A DNA stretch of 12,968 nucleotides from the NCBI GenBank assembly GCA_947097635.1, contig CAMURW010000013.1:1-12968 (forward strand), written 5' to 3'. Within the stretch, counting starts at the first letter, position 1, and each line of letters starts with the position of its first letter. The notes below the pieces were generated by a model that made no database searches, was not told the origin of the DNA, and was given only the letters and a program-made list of their open reading frames with translations. Position numbers and translations under genes: made by a program. The stretch is from an uncultured Bacteroidales bacterium (lineage in GTDB: Bacteria; Bacteroidota; Bacteroidia; Bacteroidales; P3). Below are positions 6,252-12,968 of the stretch, in pieces.

Positions 6252-7745
6252 TCATTCCTCCCCGTCGGGGCTGGCGGGGTGCTTCTTTATCCAACGGAAG
6301 AAGAAGAATATGGCCGTCAAGTCTATCAGCGCGCCTACGGCATAGCCCCAGGCACCCATGCCGAAGCCGCCGTTTTCCGCCACGAAGAGGAAGCAGCCTG
6401 TCACCATGGTCATAAAGACGGCGGGGATGAAAGTGAGGATGTAGGGTTGCTTCTTCCATGCCAGATAAACCGTCACTGCCCACAGGGTCACCGTGGCCAG
6501 CACCTGGTTGGACCAGGCGAAGTAGCGCCATATTAGGTTGAAGCCTTCCTTGTTTTGGTTGGCAAAGACGATGATGGCGGCTGTGGCCAGGAAGATGGGT
6601 ATGGCAATGAGGAAACGCTTACCCATGGGTTTCTGGTCCACCTGGGTGAAGTCGGCCACTATCAGCCGCGCGCTGCGCAGGGCGGTGTCGCCGCTGGTGA
6701 TGGCAGCGGCTATCACGCCCAAGATGGTGATTACGGCAATCCACTTGGGAAACCAGGTGCTGGCGATGCAGCTCACTACGCTGGCGCCGGCATCGTTCTT
6801 GCTCAGTGCCACGCCAATGGCGCTGGGGATGTCGATGCCGTGCACGACATCGCCGGTGCTGAAGAAATAGTTGGCGGCGGCGGCCCATATCAGTGCCACC
6901 ACGCCTTCTGCCACCATGGCACCATAGAAGATGGGGCGGCTCTGCTTCTCGTTCACCATGCAGCGTGCCATCAGGGGGCTCTGCGTGGCGTGGAATCCGC
7001 TGATAGCACCGCAGGCGATGCTGATGAACATCATGGGAAACAGCGGGGTATGCTCCTTGTTGGGATGGCGGTTCCGCAGGCCGTCGAACACCTCGGGGAT
7101 GGCGGGCTGGTAGACGAGGAATGCCACCACCAGCGCCAATGCCATTCCCAGCAGCAGGATGCCGAAAACGGGGTATATCTTGCCGATAATCTTGTCGATG
7201 GGCATCATCGTGGCCAGCAGATAGTACAGGAAGATGAGACCTATCCATATGAAGATGAGGCTGGCACTGGCATCGGCGCTCACGAGGTTGTGCTGGATGA
7301 GCGAGGCGGGGGTGTTCACAAACACGGCGCCTACCAGTATCATCAATATCACCGTGAAGCCGCGCATGAACTGCTTCATGCCAATTCCCAGGTAGCGTCC
7401 GTGTATCTCGGGGAGCGAGCAGCCCTTGTGACGCAACGAGATATAACCCGAGATGAAGTCGTGCACAGCACCGGCAAAGATGGTACCGAACACAATCCAC
7501 AGGTAACTGGCGGGGCCGAACTGTGCACCCATCACGGCGCCACAGATGGGTCCTACGCCGGCGATGTTAAGGAACTGAATGAGGAATATCCTCCACGGCT
7601 TCATGGGCACGTAGTCCACGCCGTCCGCCATCGTAGTGGCAGGGGTGGCACGTTGGGCATCCACGCCAACGACACGTTCTATCAAGCGGCTATACAGCCA
7701 GTAGCCCGCTACCAACAATACAATACCTGACCAAAATAAAATCAT
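6252..7745 (-). CDS. cstA: Carbon starvation protein CstA family transporter (short form)
   Basis: A 497-residue polytopic inner-membrane protein of the CstA family, whose characterised members take up pyruvate or peptides during carbon limitation. Family hallmarks are DGVDYVPMKPWR (41-52), QFLNIAGVGPICG (57-69), FAGAVHDFISGYISLRHKG (90-108), SGFHATQSPLMAR (249-261), SGDTALRSARL (351-361) and WRYFAWSNQVLA (406-417). Hydrophobic segments run through the whole length. It is clearly shorter than the roughly 700-residue E. coli CstA, a short form usual in this phylum. I chose ATG 7745 because it begins directly with the first membrane helix (MILFWSGIVLLVAGYWLYSR). An in-frame ATG at 7790 would add 15 polar residues with no family support. 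It follows the beta-CASP gene by 87 nt on the same strand and may share its transcript. The exact substrate cannot be read from the sequence. Confidence 0.93.
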   Translation of the reverse strand: MILFWSGIVLLVAGYWLYSRLIERVVGVDAQRATPATTMADGVDYVPMKPWRIFLIQFLNIAGVGPICGAVMGAQFGPASYLWIVFGTIFAGAVHDFISGYISLRHKGCSLPEIHGRYLGIGMKQFMRGFTVILMILVGAVFVNTPASLIQHNLVSADASASLIFIWIGLIFLYYLLATMMPIDKIIGKIYPVFGILLLGMALALVVAFLVYQPAIPEVFDGLRNRHPNKEHTPLFPMMFISIACGAISGFHATQSPLMARCMVNEKQSRPIFYGAMVAEGVVALIWAAAANYFFSTGDVVHGIDIPSAIGVALSKNDAGASVVSCIASTWFPKWIAVITILGVIAAAITSGDTALRSARLIVADFTQVDQKPMGKRFLIAIPIFLATAAIIVFANQNKEGFNLIWRYFAWSNQVLATVTLWAVTVYLAWKKQPYILTFIPAVFMTMVTGCFLFVAENGGFGMGAWGYAVGALIDLTAIFFFFRWIKKHPASPDGEE

Positions 7746-7751
7746 AGTAGT

Positions 7752-7790
7752 TTGCAGCCCCCCTGCCTCCTCGCCTGAGGAGTGATGCAA
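7752..7790 (-). other. Hairpin in the leader of cstA
   Basis: CTCCTC (7767-7772) pairs with GAGGAG (7777-7782) across a 4-base loop. Outside it, TTGCA (7752-7756) and TGCAA (7786-7790) can form an outer stem. In the mRNA this lies just before the cstA start at 7745, between two co-directional genes. It lacks a U tract, so it is more likely an mRNA processing or translational feature than a terminator, or it is chance. Confidence 0.35.
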
Positions 7791-7832
7791 TACCCGGGGA
7801 CGTGAGATTCAAATCGTTTTCTAATAAAGACC

Positions 7833-9233
7833 TTACAGTTCCACCTTGTCCCTGAACTTTGGGATGGAGACGTGCTTGAAGCCTTGCCTGTTCAGTGTTT
7901 CCATATAGGCGAACTGAGCCTGTTCCTCGCCATGCACCAGAAAGATGTGCTCCAGCGATGTCTTCTTCTGGCAGCCGATATAGGCAATCATCTCCTTGTA
8001 GTCGCCGTGGCCGCTCAGCGCGTCGATGCGGCGCAGCTCGGCACGCACGGTGTGCTGCTGACCGAAGATGCTGACGGGACTTTCGCCGCGCATAATCTTG
8101 GCACCAAGGGTGCTGGGTTCGCAGTAGCCCACGCAGAGGATGGTGGTCTTGGGATTGTCGATGTTGTTAGCCAGATGATGCTTCACGCGGCCGGCCTCCA
8201 TCATGCCGCTGGCGCTGATGATGATGCAGGGCTTGTTGCGCACGTTCAGGCTTTTGCTCTCCGCCACGCTTTGCACGTAGTGCAACTTGTCGAAGCCGAA
8301 GGGGTCGGGATCCGTCTTCATGTATTCCACCAGCTGGCGACTGAAGCACTCGGTGTGCATACGCATGATGTTGGTGGCATTCACGGCCAGCGGGCTGTCC
8401 ACGAAAGTGTCGATGTCCGGCAGCATCTGCTTGTTGTGAAGGCAGTTCAGGCCGTATATCAATTCCTGTGCACGTCCTATGGCGAAACTGGGGATGATCA
8501 GCTTGCCTTTCTTCTTGGTGCAGGTGTCCAGCACAGCCATCAGCAACTCCTGCTCGGCATCCTGAAGGGTGCTGTGCAGGCGGTCGCCGTAGGTGCTCTC
8601 GGTGACGAGGTACTGCACCTGTGGGAAAGGCTCGGGATCCTTGAGTATATGCTTGCTGTAGCGTCCTATGTCGCCGGTGTAGCCCAACTTTATGGTGCGG
8701 CGTCCTTCCTTTATCTCCATGTAGGTGCAGGCGCTACCAAGGATGTGGCCGGCGTCGTAGAACTCTATGCTCACCTCGCCCTCTATGTTGAAGCGCTTGT
8801 GGTAGGGTACGCCGATGAAGCAACTCATGCAGGCCTGTGCATCGGCCTCGGTATATATGGGCTCCACGGACGCCAAACCCTGTTTCGCGCGCTTTTTGTT
8901 GAAGTCGTGGATGTCGCTTTCCTGTATGCGTCCGGCATCGGACAGCATGATGGCGCAGAGGTCGCGCGTGGCAGGGGTACACAGCACGGTGCCCCTGAAG
9001 CCCAACTTGTAGATATAGGGTATCAGCCCGCTATGGTCTATGTGGGCATGGCTGAGGATGAGGTAGTCTATCTCCTTGGGGTCGAAGCCCAGGTCGCGGT
9101 TCATTGCATCGGTGTCCAGACCTTTGCCTTGATACATGCCGCAGTCCAACAAAATCTTCAGTCCTTTCTTGGTAATGATAAGGTGTTTGCTGCCCGTCAC
9201 TTCGCGGGTGGCACCCATGAATTGCAGTTCCAT
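7833..9233 (-). CDS. Metallo-beta-lactamase/beta-CASP fold RNase-like protein (YSH1/CPSF73 type)
   Basis: A 466-residue cytoplasmic protein with the full set of beta-CASP nuclease motifs. The metallo-beta-lactamase part has SHAHIDHSG at 61-69 (zinc ligands H62, H64, D66, H67), DAGHILGS at 160-167 (H163) and YTGDIGR at 185-191 (D188). The beta-CASP insert has TESTYGDR at 211-218 (E212), PSFAIGRAQE at 248-257 and IIISASGMMEAGR at 337-349. The C-terminal RNA-specificity part has LSGHGD at 406-411 and LVHGE at 432-436. By family it is a zinc-dependent RNA endo/exonuclease related to eukaryotic CPSF73 and bacterial homologues. Every metal ligand I looked for is present, so activity is expected. 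The start at 9233 begins right at the first beta strand (MELQFMGATREVTGS). It is driven by a consensus promoter at 9354-9386. The target RNA is unknown. Confidence 0.93.
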   Translation of the reverse strand: MELQFMGATREVTGSKHLIITKKGLKILLDCGMYQGKGLDTDAMNRDLGFDPKEIDYLILSHAHIDHSGLIPYIYKLGFRGTVLCTPATRDLCAIMLSDAGRIQESDIHDFNKKRAKQGLASVEPIYTEADAQACMSCFIGVPYHKRFNIEGEVSIEFYDAGHILGSACTYMEIKEGRRTIKLGYTGDIGRYSKHILKDPEPFPQVQYLVTESTYGDRLHSTLQDAEQELLMAVLDTCTKKKGKLIIPSFAIGRAQELIYGLNCLHNKQMLPDIDTFVDSPLAVNATNIMRMHTECFSRQLVEYMKTDPDPFGFDKLHYVQSVAESKSLNVRNKPCIIISASGMMEAGRVKHHLANNIDNPKTTILCVGYCEPSTLGAKIMRGESPVSIFGQQHTVRAELRRIDALSGHGDYKEMIAYIGCQKKTSLEHIFLVHGEEQAQFAYMETLNRQGFKHVSIPKFRDKVEL

Positions 9234-9353
9234 AGTCTTGTCTTTTCAGTACAATGAAGTAATTCAGCCGTGCATTACACACCCTGCTAATCTTTTAAAG
9301 AACAGATGCTTTACACGCTTTTCGCCCCAAAGCAGAGCATTGGTAATACGCCA

Positions 9354-9386
9354 CAAAGGTAAGAAAAAAAAACATAATCACACAAA
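9354..9386 (-). promoter_or_regulatory. Bacteroides-type sigma-ABfr promoter for the beta-CASP gene
   Basis: Read on the - strand, TTTG at 9386-9383 (-33 element) is followed after 21 bp by TACCTTTG at 9361-9354, an exact match to the -7 consensus TAnnTTTG. Transcription should begin near 9347, giving a leader of roughly 110 nt before the ATG at 9233. Confidence 0.75.
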
Positions 9387-9529
9387 GTTTTTCTCTTTTA
9401 TCGCAAAAAAGACTTCCTGCCAAGCTAGGATAGTGCCTCGCTATTTTCGAAGCAGCGGAAGGGTTTCACATAGTTCAGGAGAATGGTAAAATATTTAACT
9501 GCATGATTCTCAGCATATCAAACAATGGA

Positions 9530-9650
9530 GGGTCGAGAATGGGTCGAGAATAGGTCGAGAATAGGTCGAGAATGGGCCGAGAATGGGTCGAGAATAGGTC
9601 GAGAATAGGTCGAGAATGGGTCGAGAATAGGTCGAGAATGGGTCGAGAAT
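9530..9650. repeat. Minisatellite: eleven tandem 11-bp units, RGGTCGAGAAT
   Basis: Eleven complete, uninterrupted units of RGGTCGAGAAT run from 9530 to 9650, with a degenerate twelfth (GGGCCAGAAAA) after them. Only the first base varies (G or A), apart from one T-to-C change in unit 5 (GGGCCGAGAAT). The first-base pattern G-GAAG-GAAG-AG shows a 44-bp higher-order period, so the array grew partly by duplicating four-unit blocks. There are no spacers between units, so it is not a CRISPR array. The 11-bp unit is close to one helical turn. Confidence 0.95.
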
Positions 9651-9803
9651 GGGCCAGAAAATACCGATCCAGCCTCGGCACAAGTGAGGCGCGTTGGCGA
9701 CCTCTCCCGGGACTGCCCGAAAATATAAAATTATGAAGCCTACGAGGCGGCTGTCTGCCCCCGCCTCCTTTCATATCAAATTTCAATTTGTCCATATTTT
9801 TCT

Positions 9804-9833
9804 CTTGCAAAATCGTTTTTTTTAGTATCTTTG
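9804..9833 (+). promoter_or_regulatory. Likely promoter for pfk
   Basis: TATCTTTG at 9826-9833 matches the Bacteroides -7 consensus TAnnTTTG exactly. The best -33 candidate is CTTG at 9804-9807 with an 18-bp spacer, an imperfect match to TTTG. Transcription would start near 9840, giving a leader of about 68 nt. Confidence 0.6.
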
Positions 9834-9865
9834 TAGCCCGTTTTCGTGGTGCAACTTTTATTTAT

Positions 9866-9884
9866 AATGCTGGGCAACAGCATT
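9866..9884 (+). other. Hairpin in the pfk leader
   Basis: AATGCTG (9866-9872) pairs with CAGCATT (9878-9884) across GGCAA. The hairpin ends 23 nt before the pfk ATG, inside the predicted 5' leader. It could affect mRNA stability or translation. No known riboswitch is recognisable. Confidence 0.5.
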
Positions 9885-9907
9885 TAACACTATTTAATGT
9901 AATTAAT

Positions 9908-11008
9908 ATGGCTCAAAAACGCGTGATGGTACTGACGGGCGGTGGCGACTGCCCGGGGCTGAATGCCGTGATTCGCGGCATCGTGAAACGTGCCTCCCAA
10001 GAAAAAGACTGGGAGGTGATAGGCTGCATTGAAAGCTTCAACGGAGTGCTGCGCGAGCCTACGGAGATTGTGGAGCTGGACGAGCAAAGCGTGGCGGGCA
10101 TATTGGTGCAAGGCGGTACCATACTGGGCACCACCAACAAGGGAGGTCCATTCGAGTGGCCCGTGAAGCAGCCCGACGGCACCTGGACCACCGTGGACCG
10201 CAGCGACGAGATGCTGCGCAAGCTGCAGTACATAGGCGTGGATGCCGTTATCAACATCGGCGGCGACGGCAGCCAGCGCATCAGCCTGGGACTGGCAAAG
10301 AAAGGGCTAAACATCGTGGGCGTGCCCAAAACCATTGACAACGACCTGAGCATGACGGAATACACCTTCGGCTTCCAAACCGCCGTGCAAATATGCACAG
10401 ATGCCATCGACAAGCTGGTAACAACTGCCACGAGCCACAACCGCGTGTTCATAGTGGAGGTGATGGGGCGCGACGCCGGCTGGATAGCATTGCACAGTGC
10501 CATCGCCGGAGGCGCCGACGTGTGCCTCATCCCCGAGATACCCTACGACACGGAGAAAATCAAGGCCAAGATAGAAAGCCGCTACAACAAGCGCCGTGGC
10601 TTCTGCGTCATCGTGGTGGCAGAAGGCTCCAAGGTCAAAGGCGGCAGCGTCACTGGCACCGAGACCGGCGAGGTGGGATACCAGCACATAAAACTGGGCG
10701 GCGTGGCCGACAAACTGGCAGCAGAACTGAAAGACGCCGGCGTGGAACACGACATACGCTGCACCATACTGGGGCATCTGCAACGCGGCGGCTCCCCCAT
10801 CGCCTTCGACCGCATCCTGGCCAGCGAATTCGGCGTGCGCGCCATGGAACTGGTGATAGAAGGCAAATTCGGACAGATGGTGGCATACAGCAATCAGGAC
10901 ATCGTGGGAGTGCCACTGGAAGTTGCCGTAAAGCAGCCACACCTGGTAGACCCCGAAGGACGCCTGGTGCATACTGCCAAAGGGCTGGGCATAGAGTTTG
11001 GCGGCTAA
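9908..11008 (+). CDS. pfkA: 6-phosphofructokinase, mixed-substrate (group III) type
   Basis: A 366-residue enzyme that phosphorylates fructose 6-phosphate to fructose 1,6-bisphosphate, the committed step of glycolysis, in the cytoplasm. Motifs are GGGDCPGLNAVIRG at 11-24 (phosphoryl-donor loop), GGDGSQ at 118-123, PKTIDNDL at 140-147 (D144 the expected catalytic base), MGRDAGW at 186-192, AEGSKV at 238-243 and LGHLQRGGSP at 288-297. G121 corresponds to the E. coli G104 position typical of ATP enzymes, while K141 corresponds to the 124 position where lysine is typical of PPi enzymes. This G/K combination is characteristic of the mixed-substrate family, so ATP is the more likely donor but this is not certain. 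ATG 9908 is chosen because family homology starts there. An upstream in-frame ATG (9788) would put the promoter inside the gene. purH follows after 55 bp on the same strand. Confidence 0.94.
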   Translation: MAQKRVMVLTGGGDCPGLNAVIRGIVKRASQEKDWEVIGCIESFNGVLREPTEIVELDEQSVAGILVQGGTILGTTNKGGPFEWPVKQPDGTWTTVDRSDEMLRKLQYIGVDAVINIGGDGSQRISLGLAKKGLNIVGVPKTIDNDLSMTEYTFGFQTAVQICTDAIDKLVTTATSHNRVFIVEVMGRDAGWIALHSAIAGGADVCLIPEIPYDTEKIKAKIESRYNKRRGFCVIVVAEGSKVKGGSVTGTETGEVGYQHIKLGGVADKLAAELKDAGVEHDIRCTILGHLQRGGSPIAFDRILASEFGVRAMELVIEGKFGQMVAYSNQDIVGVPLEVAVKQPHLVDPEGRLVHTAKGLGIEFGG

Positions 11009-11063
11009 GGCACTAATGCCGTAATCACATGAAAACGCAATGTTTCAAAGAAATAATAATAAC

Positions 11064-12596
11064 ATGGAAAAGATACAATCCGCCCTCATCTCCGTCTTCT
11101 ACAAGAACGGCCTCGAAGACATCGTAAAAGCTCTGGACAAACAAGGCGTAACCATCTATTCCACAGGTGGCACCTACAAATTCATCAAGGGCCTTGGCAT
11201 CAACGCCGTCACCGTAGAGAGCCTCACAGGCTACCCCAGCATACTGGGAGGACGCGTGAAAACGCTGCATCCCAAGGTATTCGGAGGCATACTGAGCCGC
11301 CGCGACACCTTCAGCGACGGCGAGCAACTGAAAGAATACGAGATTCCAGAGATAGACCTCGTCATCGTGGACCTCTACCCCTTCGAGCAGACCGTGGCCA
11401 ACGGCGCCGCAGAGCAGGACATCATCGAGAAGATAGACATCGGCGGCATTTCGCTGATACGCGCCGCCGCCAAGAACTACAAGGACGTAGTCATCGTGCC
11501 CAGCGTGGACCACTACGACGAATTTCTGAAGCTCTACAACGAGCAAAACGGCCAGACCTCGCAGGAAGACCGTCGCCGCTTTGCTGCCTACGCTTTCGCC
11601 GTGAGCAGCCACTACGACACGGCCATCTTCAACTACTTCAACCAAAAGGAGCAACAGGGCGTATTCGCATACAACAGCCGACAATGCAACATACTGCGCT
11701 ATGGCGAAAACCCTCACCAAAAAGGCTGTTACTATGGCGATCTGGAAGCCTGCTTCGACAAACTGAACGGCAAAGAAATCAGCTACAACAACCTAGGCGA
11801 CATAGATGCCGCCTGCAACCTCATCGACGACTTCAGCGTATTCACCGAAGACACCTCCTTCGCCATCCTCAAGCACAACAATGCCTGCGGACTGGCCTGC
11901 CGCGAGAACCTCATGGATGCCTGGAAAGACGCCCTGGCAGGAGACCCCGTCAGCGCCTTTGGAGGCATACTTATCACCAACCGTACCGTCACCAAAAAGG
12001 TAGCAGAGGAAATGCACAAGATTTTCTTCGAAGTGTGCATAGCGCCGGACTACGACGACGACGCACTGGCAGTGCTGCGCGGCAAGAAGAACCGCATCAT
12101 CCTGCGCCGCAAAAACTTCAGGATGCACGACACCATGTTCAAAAGCGTGCTCAACGGAGTGCTGGTGCAGGACAAAGACGACGTGGTACCCACGACAGAA
12201 CAGATGAGCAAGAGCGTCACTTCCACCCCCGTCACCCCACAGCAGGCCGAGGACATGGCTTTTGCCACTATCATAGTGAAGCACACCAAGAGCAACGCCA
12301 TAGTGCTGGCCAAGAACAAACAGCTATGCGCCAGCGGCACAGGACAGACCAGCCGCGTGGACGCACTGAAGCAGGCCATAGCCAAAGCACGGAACTTCGG
12401 CTTCGACCTCAACGGCGCCGTGATGAGCAGCGACGCTTTCTTCCCCTTCCCCGACTGCGTGGAGATAGCGCACCACGCAGGCATCGCCGCCGTGGTCAAC
12501 CCTGGTGGCAGCATACGCGACGGCGACACCCTGAACTACTGCGAAAGGAATCACATAGGCATGGCGGTGACGGGAGTGAGGCACTTCAAGCACTAA
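11064..12596 (+). CDS. purH: Bifunctional AICAR transformylase/IMP cyclohydrolase
   Basis: A 510-residue cytoplasmic enzyme for the last two steps of de novo IMP synthesis: formylation of AICAR from 10-formyltetrahydrofolate, then ring closure to IMP. The N-terminal cyclohydrolase domain (about 1-145, MGS-like fold) shows STGGT at 33-37, LGGRVKTLHPKVFGGIL at 61-77, VDLYPFEQT at 102-110 and KIDIGGISLIRAAAKNY at 123-139. The C-terminal transformylase domain shows RYGENPHQKG at 212-221, the catalytic LKHNNACGLA at 269-278 (K270, H271), DPVSAFGGI near 294-302 and GTGQTSRVDAL further on. The end, GVRHFKH, is typical. Length fits the family (about 510-530). ATG 11064 is chosen over the in-frame ATG 11040 because residues 1-6 then align with the normal N-terminus. 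The leader AATAATAATAAC is A/T-rich with no Shine-Dalgarno sequence. Confidence 0.96.
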   Translation: MEKIQSALISVFYKNGLEDIVKALDKQGVTIYSTGGTYKFIKGLGINAVTVESLTGYPSILGGRVKTLHPKVFGGILSRRDTFSDGEQLKEYEIPEIDLVIVDLYPFEQTVANGAAEQDIIEKIDIGGISLIRAAAKNYKDVVIVPSVDHYDEFLKLYNEQNGQTSQEDRRRFAAYAFAVSSHYDTAIFNYFNQKEQQGVFAYNSRQCNILRYGENPHQKGCYYGDLEACFDKLNGKEISYNNLGDIDAACNLIDDFSVFTEDTSFAILKHNNACGLACRENLMDAWKDALAGDPVSAFGGILITNRTVTKKVAEEMHKIFFEVCIAPDYDDDALAVLRGKKNRIILRRKNFRMHDTMFKSVLNGVLVQDKDDVVPTTEQMSKSVTSTPVTPQQAEDMAFATIIVKHTKSNAIVLAKNKQLCASGTGQTSRVDALKQAIAKARNFGFDLNGAVMSSDAFFPFPDCVEIAHHAGIAAVVNPGGSIRDGDTLNYCERNHIGMAVTGVRHFKH

Positions 12597-12640
12597 ACAA
12601 GACACGAAAAGTGGAAGCGAAACGAAACTTTTTACAACTT

Positions 12641-12670
12641 TTTGCGTATTATATTATACATAATATTTTG
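12641..12670 (+). promoter_or_regulatory. Possible mreB promoter overlapping a 16-bp palindrome
   Basis: TTTG at 12641-12644 and ATATTTTG at 12663-12670 are 18 bp apart and partly match the Bacteroides -33/-7 consensus; the TA of the -7 box is not conserved. Between them ATATTAT (12651-12657), AC, ATAATAT (12660-12666) forms a perfect inverted repeat. The 107-bp gap after purH is markedly AT-rich, unlike the flanking genes. Transcription would start near 12677, about 27 nt before the mreB ATG. Confidence 0.45.
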
Positions 12671-12703
12671 AACGCAATAGAATAGCATAATAGATTAGAG
12701 TAT

Positions 12704-12968
12704 ATGGGTTTATTCTCGTTCTTCAACAGGGAGATTGCCATGGACCTTGGCACCGCCAACTCCATAGTCATCTACAATGACCAGGTGGTCATCGACGAGC
12801 CATCCATTGTGGCCATAGACAAGACCACCGACAAGGTGATTGCCGTGGGCAAGCGCGCGCAGATGATGTTCGGCAAGCAGAACAATAAGATAGAGACCAT
12901 ACGTCCGCTGCGAGGCGGCGTCATTGCCGACTTCGAGATGGCGCAGCACCTCATCCGCGAACTTATCA
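12704..12968 (+). CDS. mreB: Rod shape-determining protein MreB, 5' end only
   Basis: The first 88 codons of an actin-like protein that polymerises under the inner membrane and guides cell-wall elongation. The hydrophobic start MGLFSFFN suits membrane attachment. DLGTANSIVIY at 14-24 is the first phosphate-binding loop of the actin/Hsp70 ATPase fold. VVIDEPSIVAID at 28-39, VGKRAQMMFGK at 48-58 and IRPLRGGVIADFEMAQHLI at 66-84 are typical MreB segments. A full MreB has about 340 residues, so roughly three quarters lies beyond the window. The mreC, mreD, penicillin-binding protein 2 and rodA genes are expected to follow. The gene is intact as far as it can be read. Confidence 0.95.
   Translation, partial: MGLFSFFNREIAMDLGTANSIVIYNDQVVIDEPSIVAIDKTTDKVIAVGKRAQMMFGKQNNKIETIRPLRGGVIADFEMAQHLIRELI

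Larger units (their letters stand above)
9234..9907. other. 674-bp divergent intergenic region
   Basis: This stretch separates the beta-CASP gene (-) from pfk (+). It holds the - strand promoter at 9354-9386, the 11-bp minisatellite at 9530-9650, and the + strand promoter and leader hairpin of pfk at 9804-9884. Between the minisatellite and pfk, two short GC-rich hairpins can be drawn: GCCTC/GAGGC at 9672-9690 and GAGGCGG/CCGCCTC at 9744-9767. Apart from these I see no gene in it. The open - strand frame over the repeat is explained by the repeat having no stop codons on that strand. Confidence 0.7.

Noticed and set aside
6555..7730. 391-codon + strand open frame over cstA
   Set aside because: Its histidine- and glycine-rich composition with no recognisable motif, exactly opposite a well-conserved cstA, marks it as a shadow.
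7872..9257. 461-codon + strand open frame over the beta-CASP gene
   Set aside because: The opposite strand carries every beta-CASP motif and a consensus promoter; this frame has neither.
9530..9660. CRISPR array
   Set aside because: Units are 11 bp and directly adjacent with no unique spacers, and no cas genes are in the window.
9475..9810. - strand open frame with an 11-residue repeat (SRPILDLFSTH-like)
   Set aside because: The 11-bp DNA repeat has no stop codon on this strand in any frame and automatically yields an 11-residue repeat. No signal peptide or protein-like flanks are seen.
9788..9907. N-terminal extension of phosphofructokinase from ATG 9788
   Set aside because: The 40 extra residues have no family support, and they overlap the -7 box and leader hairpin.
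11030..11128. Short open frame (32 codons) overlapping the purH start in another frame
   Set aside because: Short, no family features and easily due to chance; a leader-peptide role cannot be supported from this sequence.
1..12968. tRNA, rRNA, insertion sequence or phage genes
   Set aside because: I found no cloverleaf-like sequence, no transposase or integrase motifs and no terminal inverted repeats with target duplications.

Overview
The window looks like chromosomal DNA from a member of the order Bacteroidales (Bacteroides/Prevotella type). Four things point there. The outer-membrane protein has the Bacteroidetes architecture of carboxypeptidase-regulatory-like domain, plug and beta-barrel. 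Starts lack Shine-Dalgarno sequences and have A/T-rich leaders instead. One promoter matches the Bacteroides -33 TTTG / -7 TAnnTTTG consensus exactly and a second matches its -7 octamer. purH sits directly before mreB, an arrangement I associate with this group. ATA is used often for isoleucine in all the genes. I cannot name a genus from the sequence alone.

Left part (1-5117, + strand): a multi-spanning ABC-2-like permease whose ATPase partner is probably just left of the window; a short YtrA-type GntR regulator; a lipoprotein of unknown function; a possible 66-codon ORF in frame behind the lipoprotein's TAG; and a large TonB-dependent-receptor-like outer-membrane beta-barrel protein. The regulator, inner-membrane transporter, lipoprotein and outer-membrane protein read like one locus spanning the whole envelope and under GntR control. 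An 11-bp inverted repeat lies before the regulator and a 10-bp hairpin lies before the barrel gene. This is the least familiar part of the window and the best candidate for an undescribed system, but its substrate cannot be read from the sequence.

Middle part (5118-9233): two strong hairpins, the second a probable bidirectional terminator, separate the barrel gene from three - strand genes: a secreted YD/RHS-like repeat protein, a short-form CstA carbon-starvation transporter, and a metallo-beta-lactamase/beta-CASP RNase-like protein. The beta-CASP gene and cstA are 87 nt apart and may be co-transcribed from the consensus promoter at 9354-9386. The gap between cstA and the YD-repeat gene holds two different tandem duplications.

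Right part (9234-12968): a 674-bp divergent intergenic region carries that promoter, an 11-bp minisatellite of eleven full units, and a pfk promoter. It is followed by a 6-phosphofructokinase of the mixed-substrate type (ATP-type glycine combined with PPi-type lysine), purH (the last two steps of IMP synthesis) and the 5' end of mreB. These are core metabolic and cell-shape genes.
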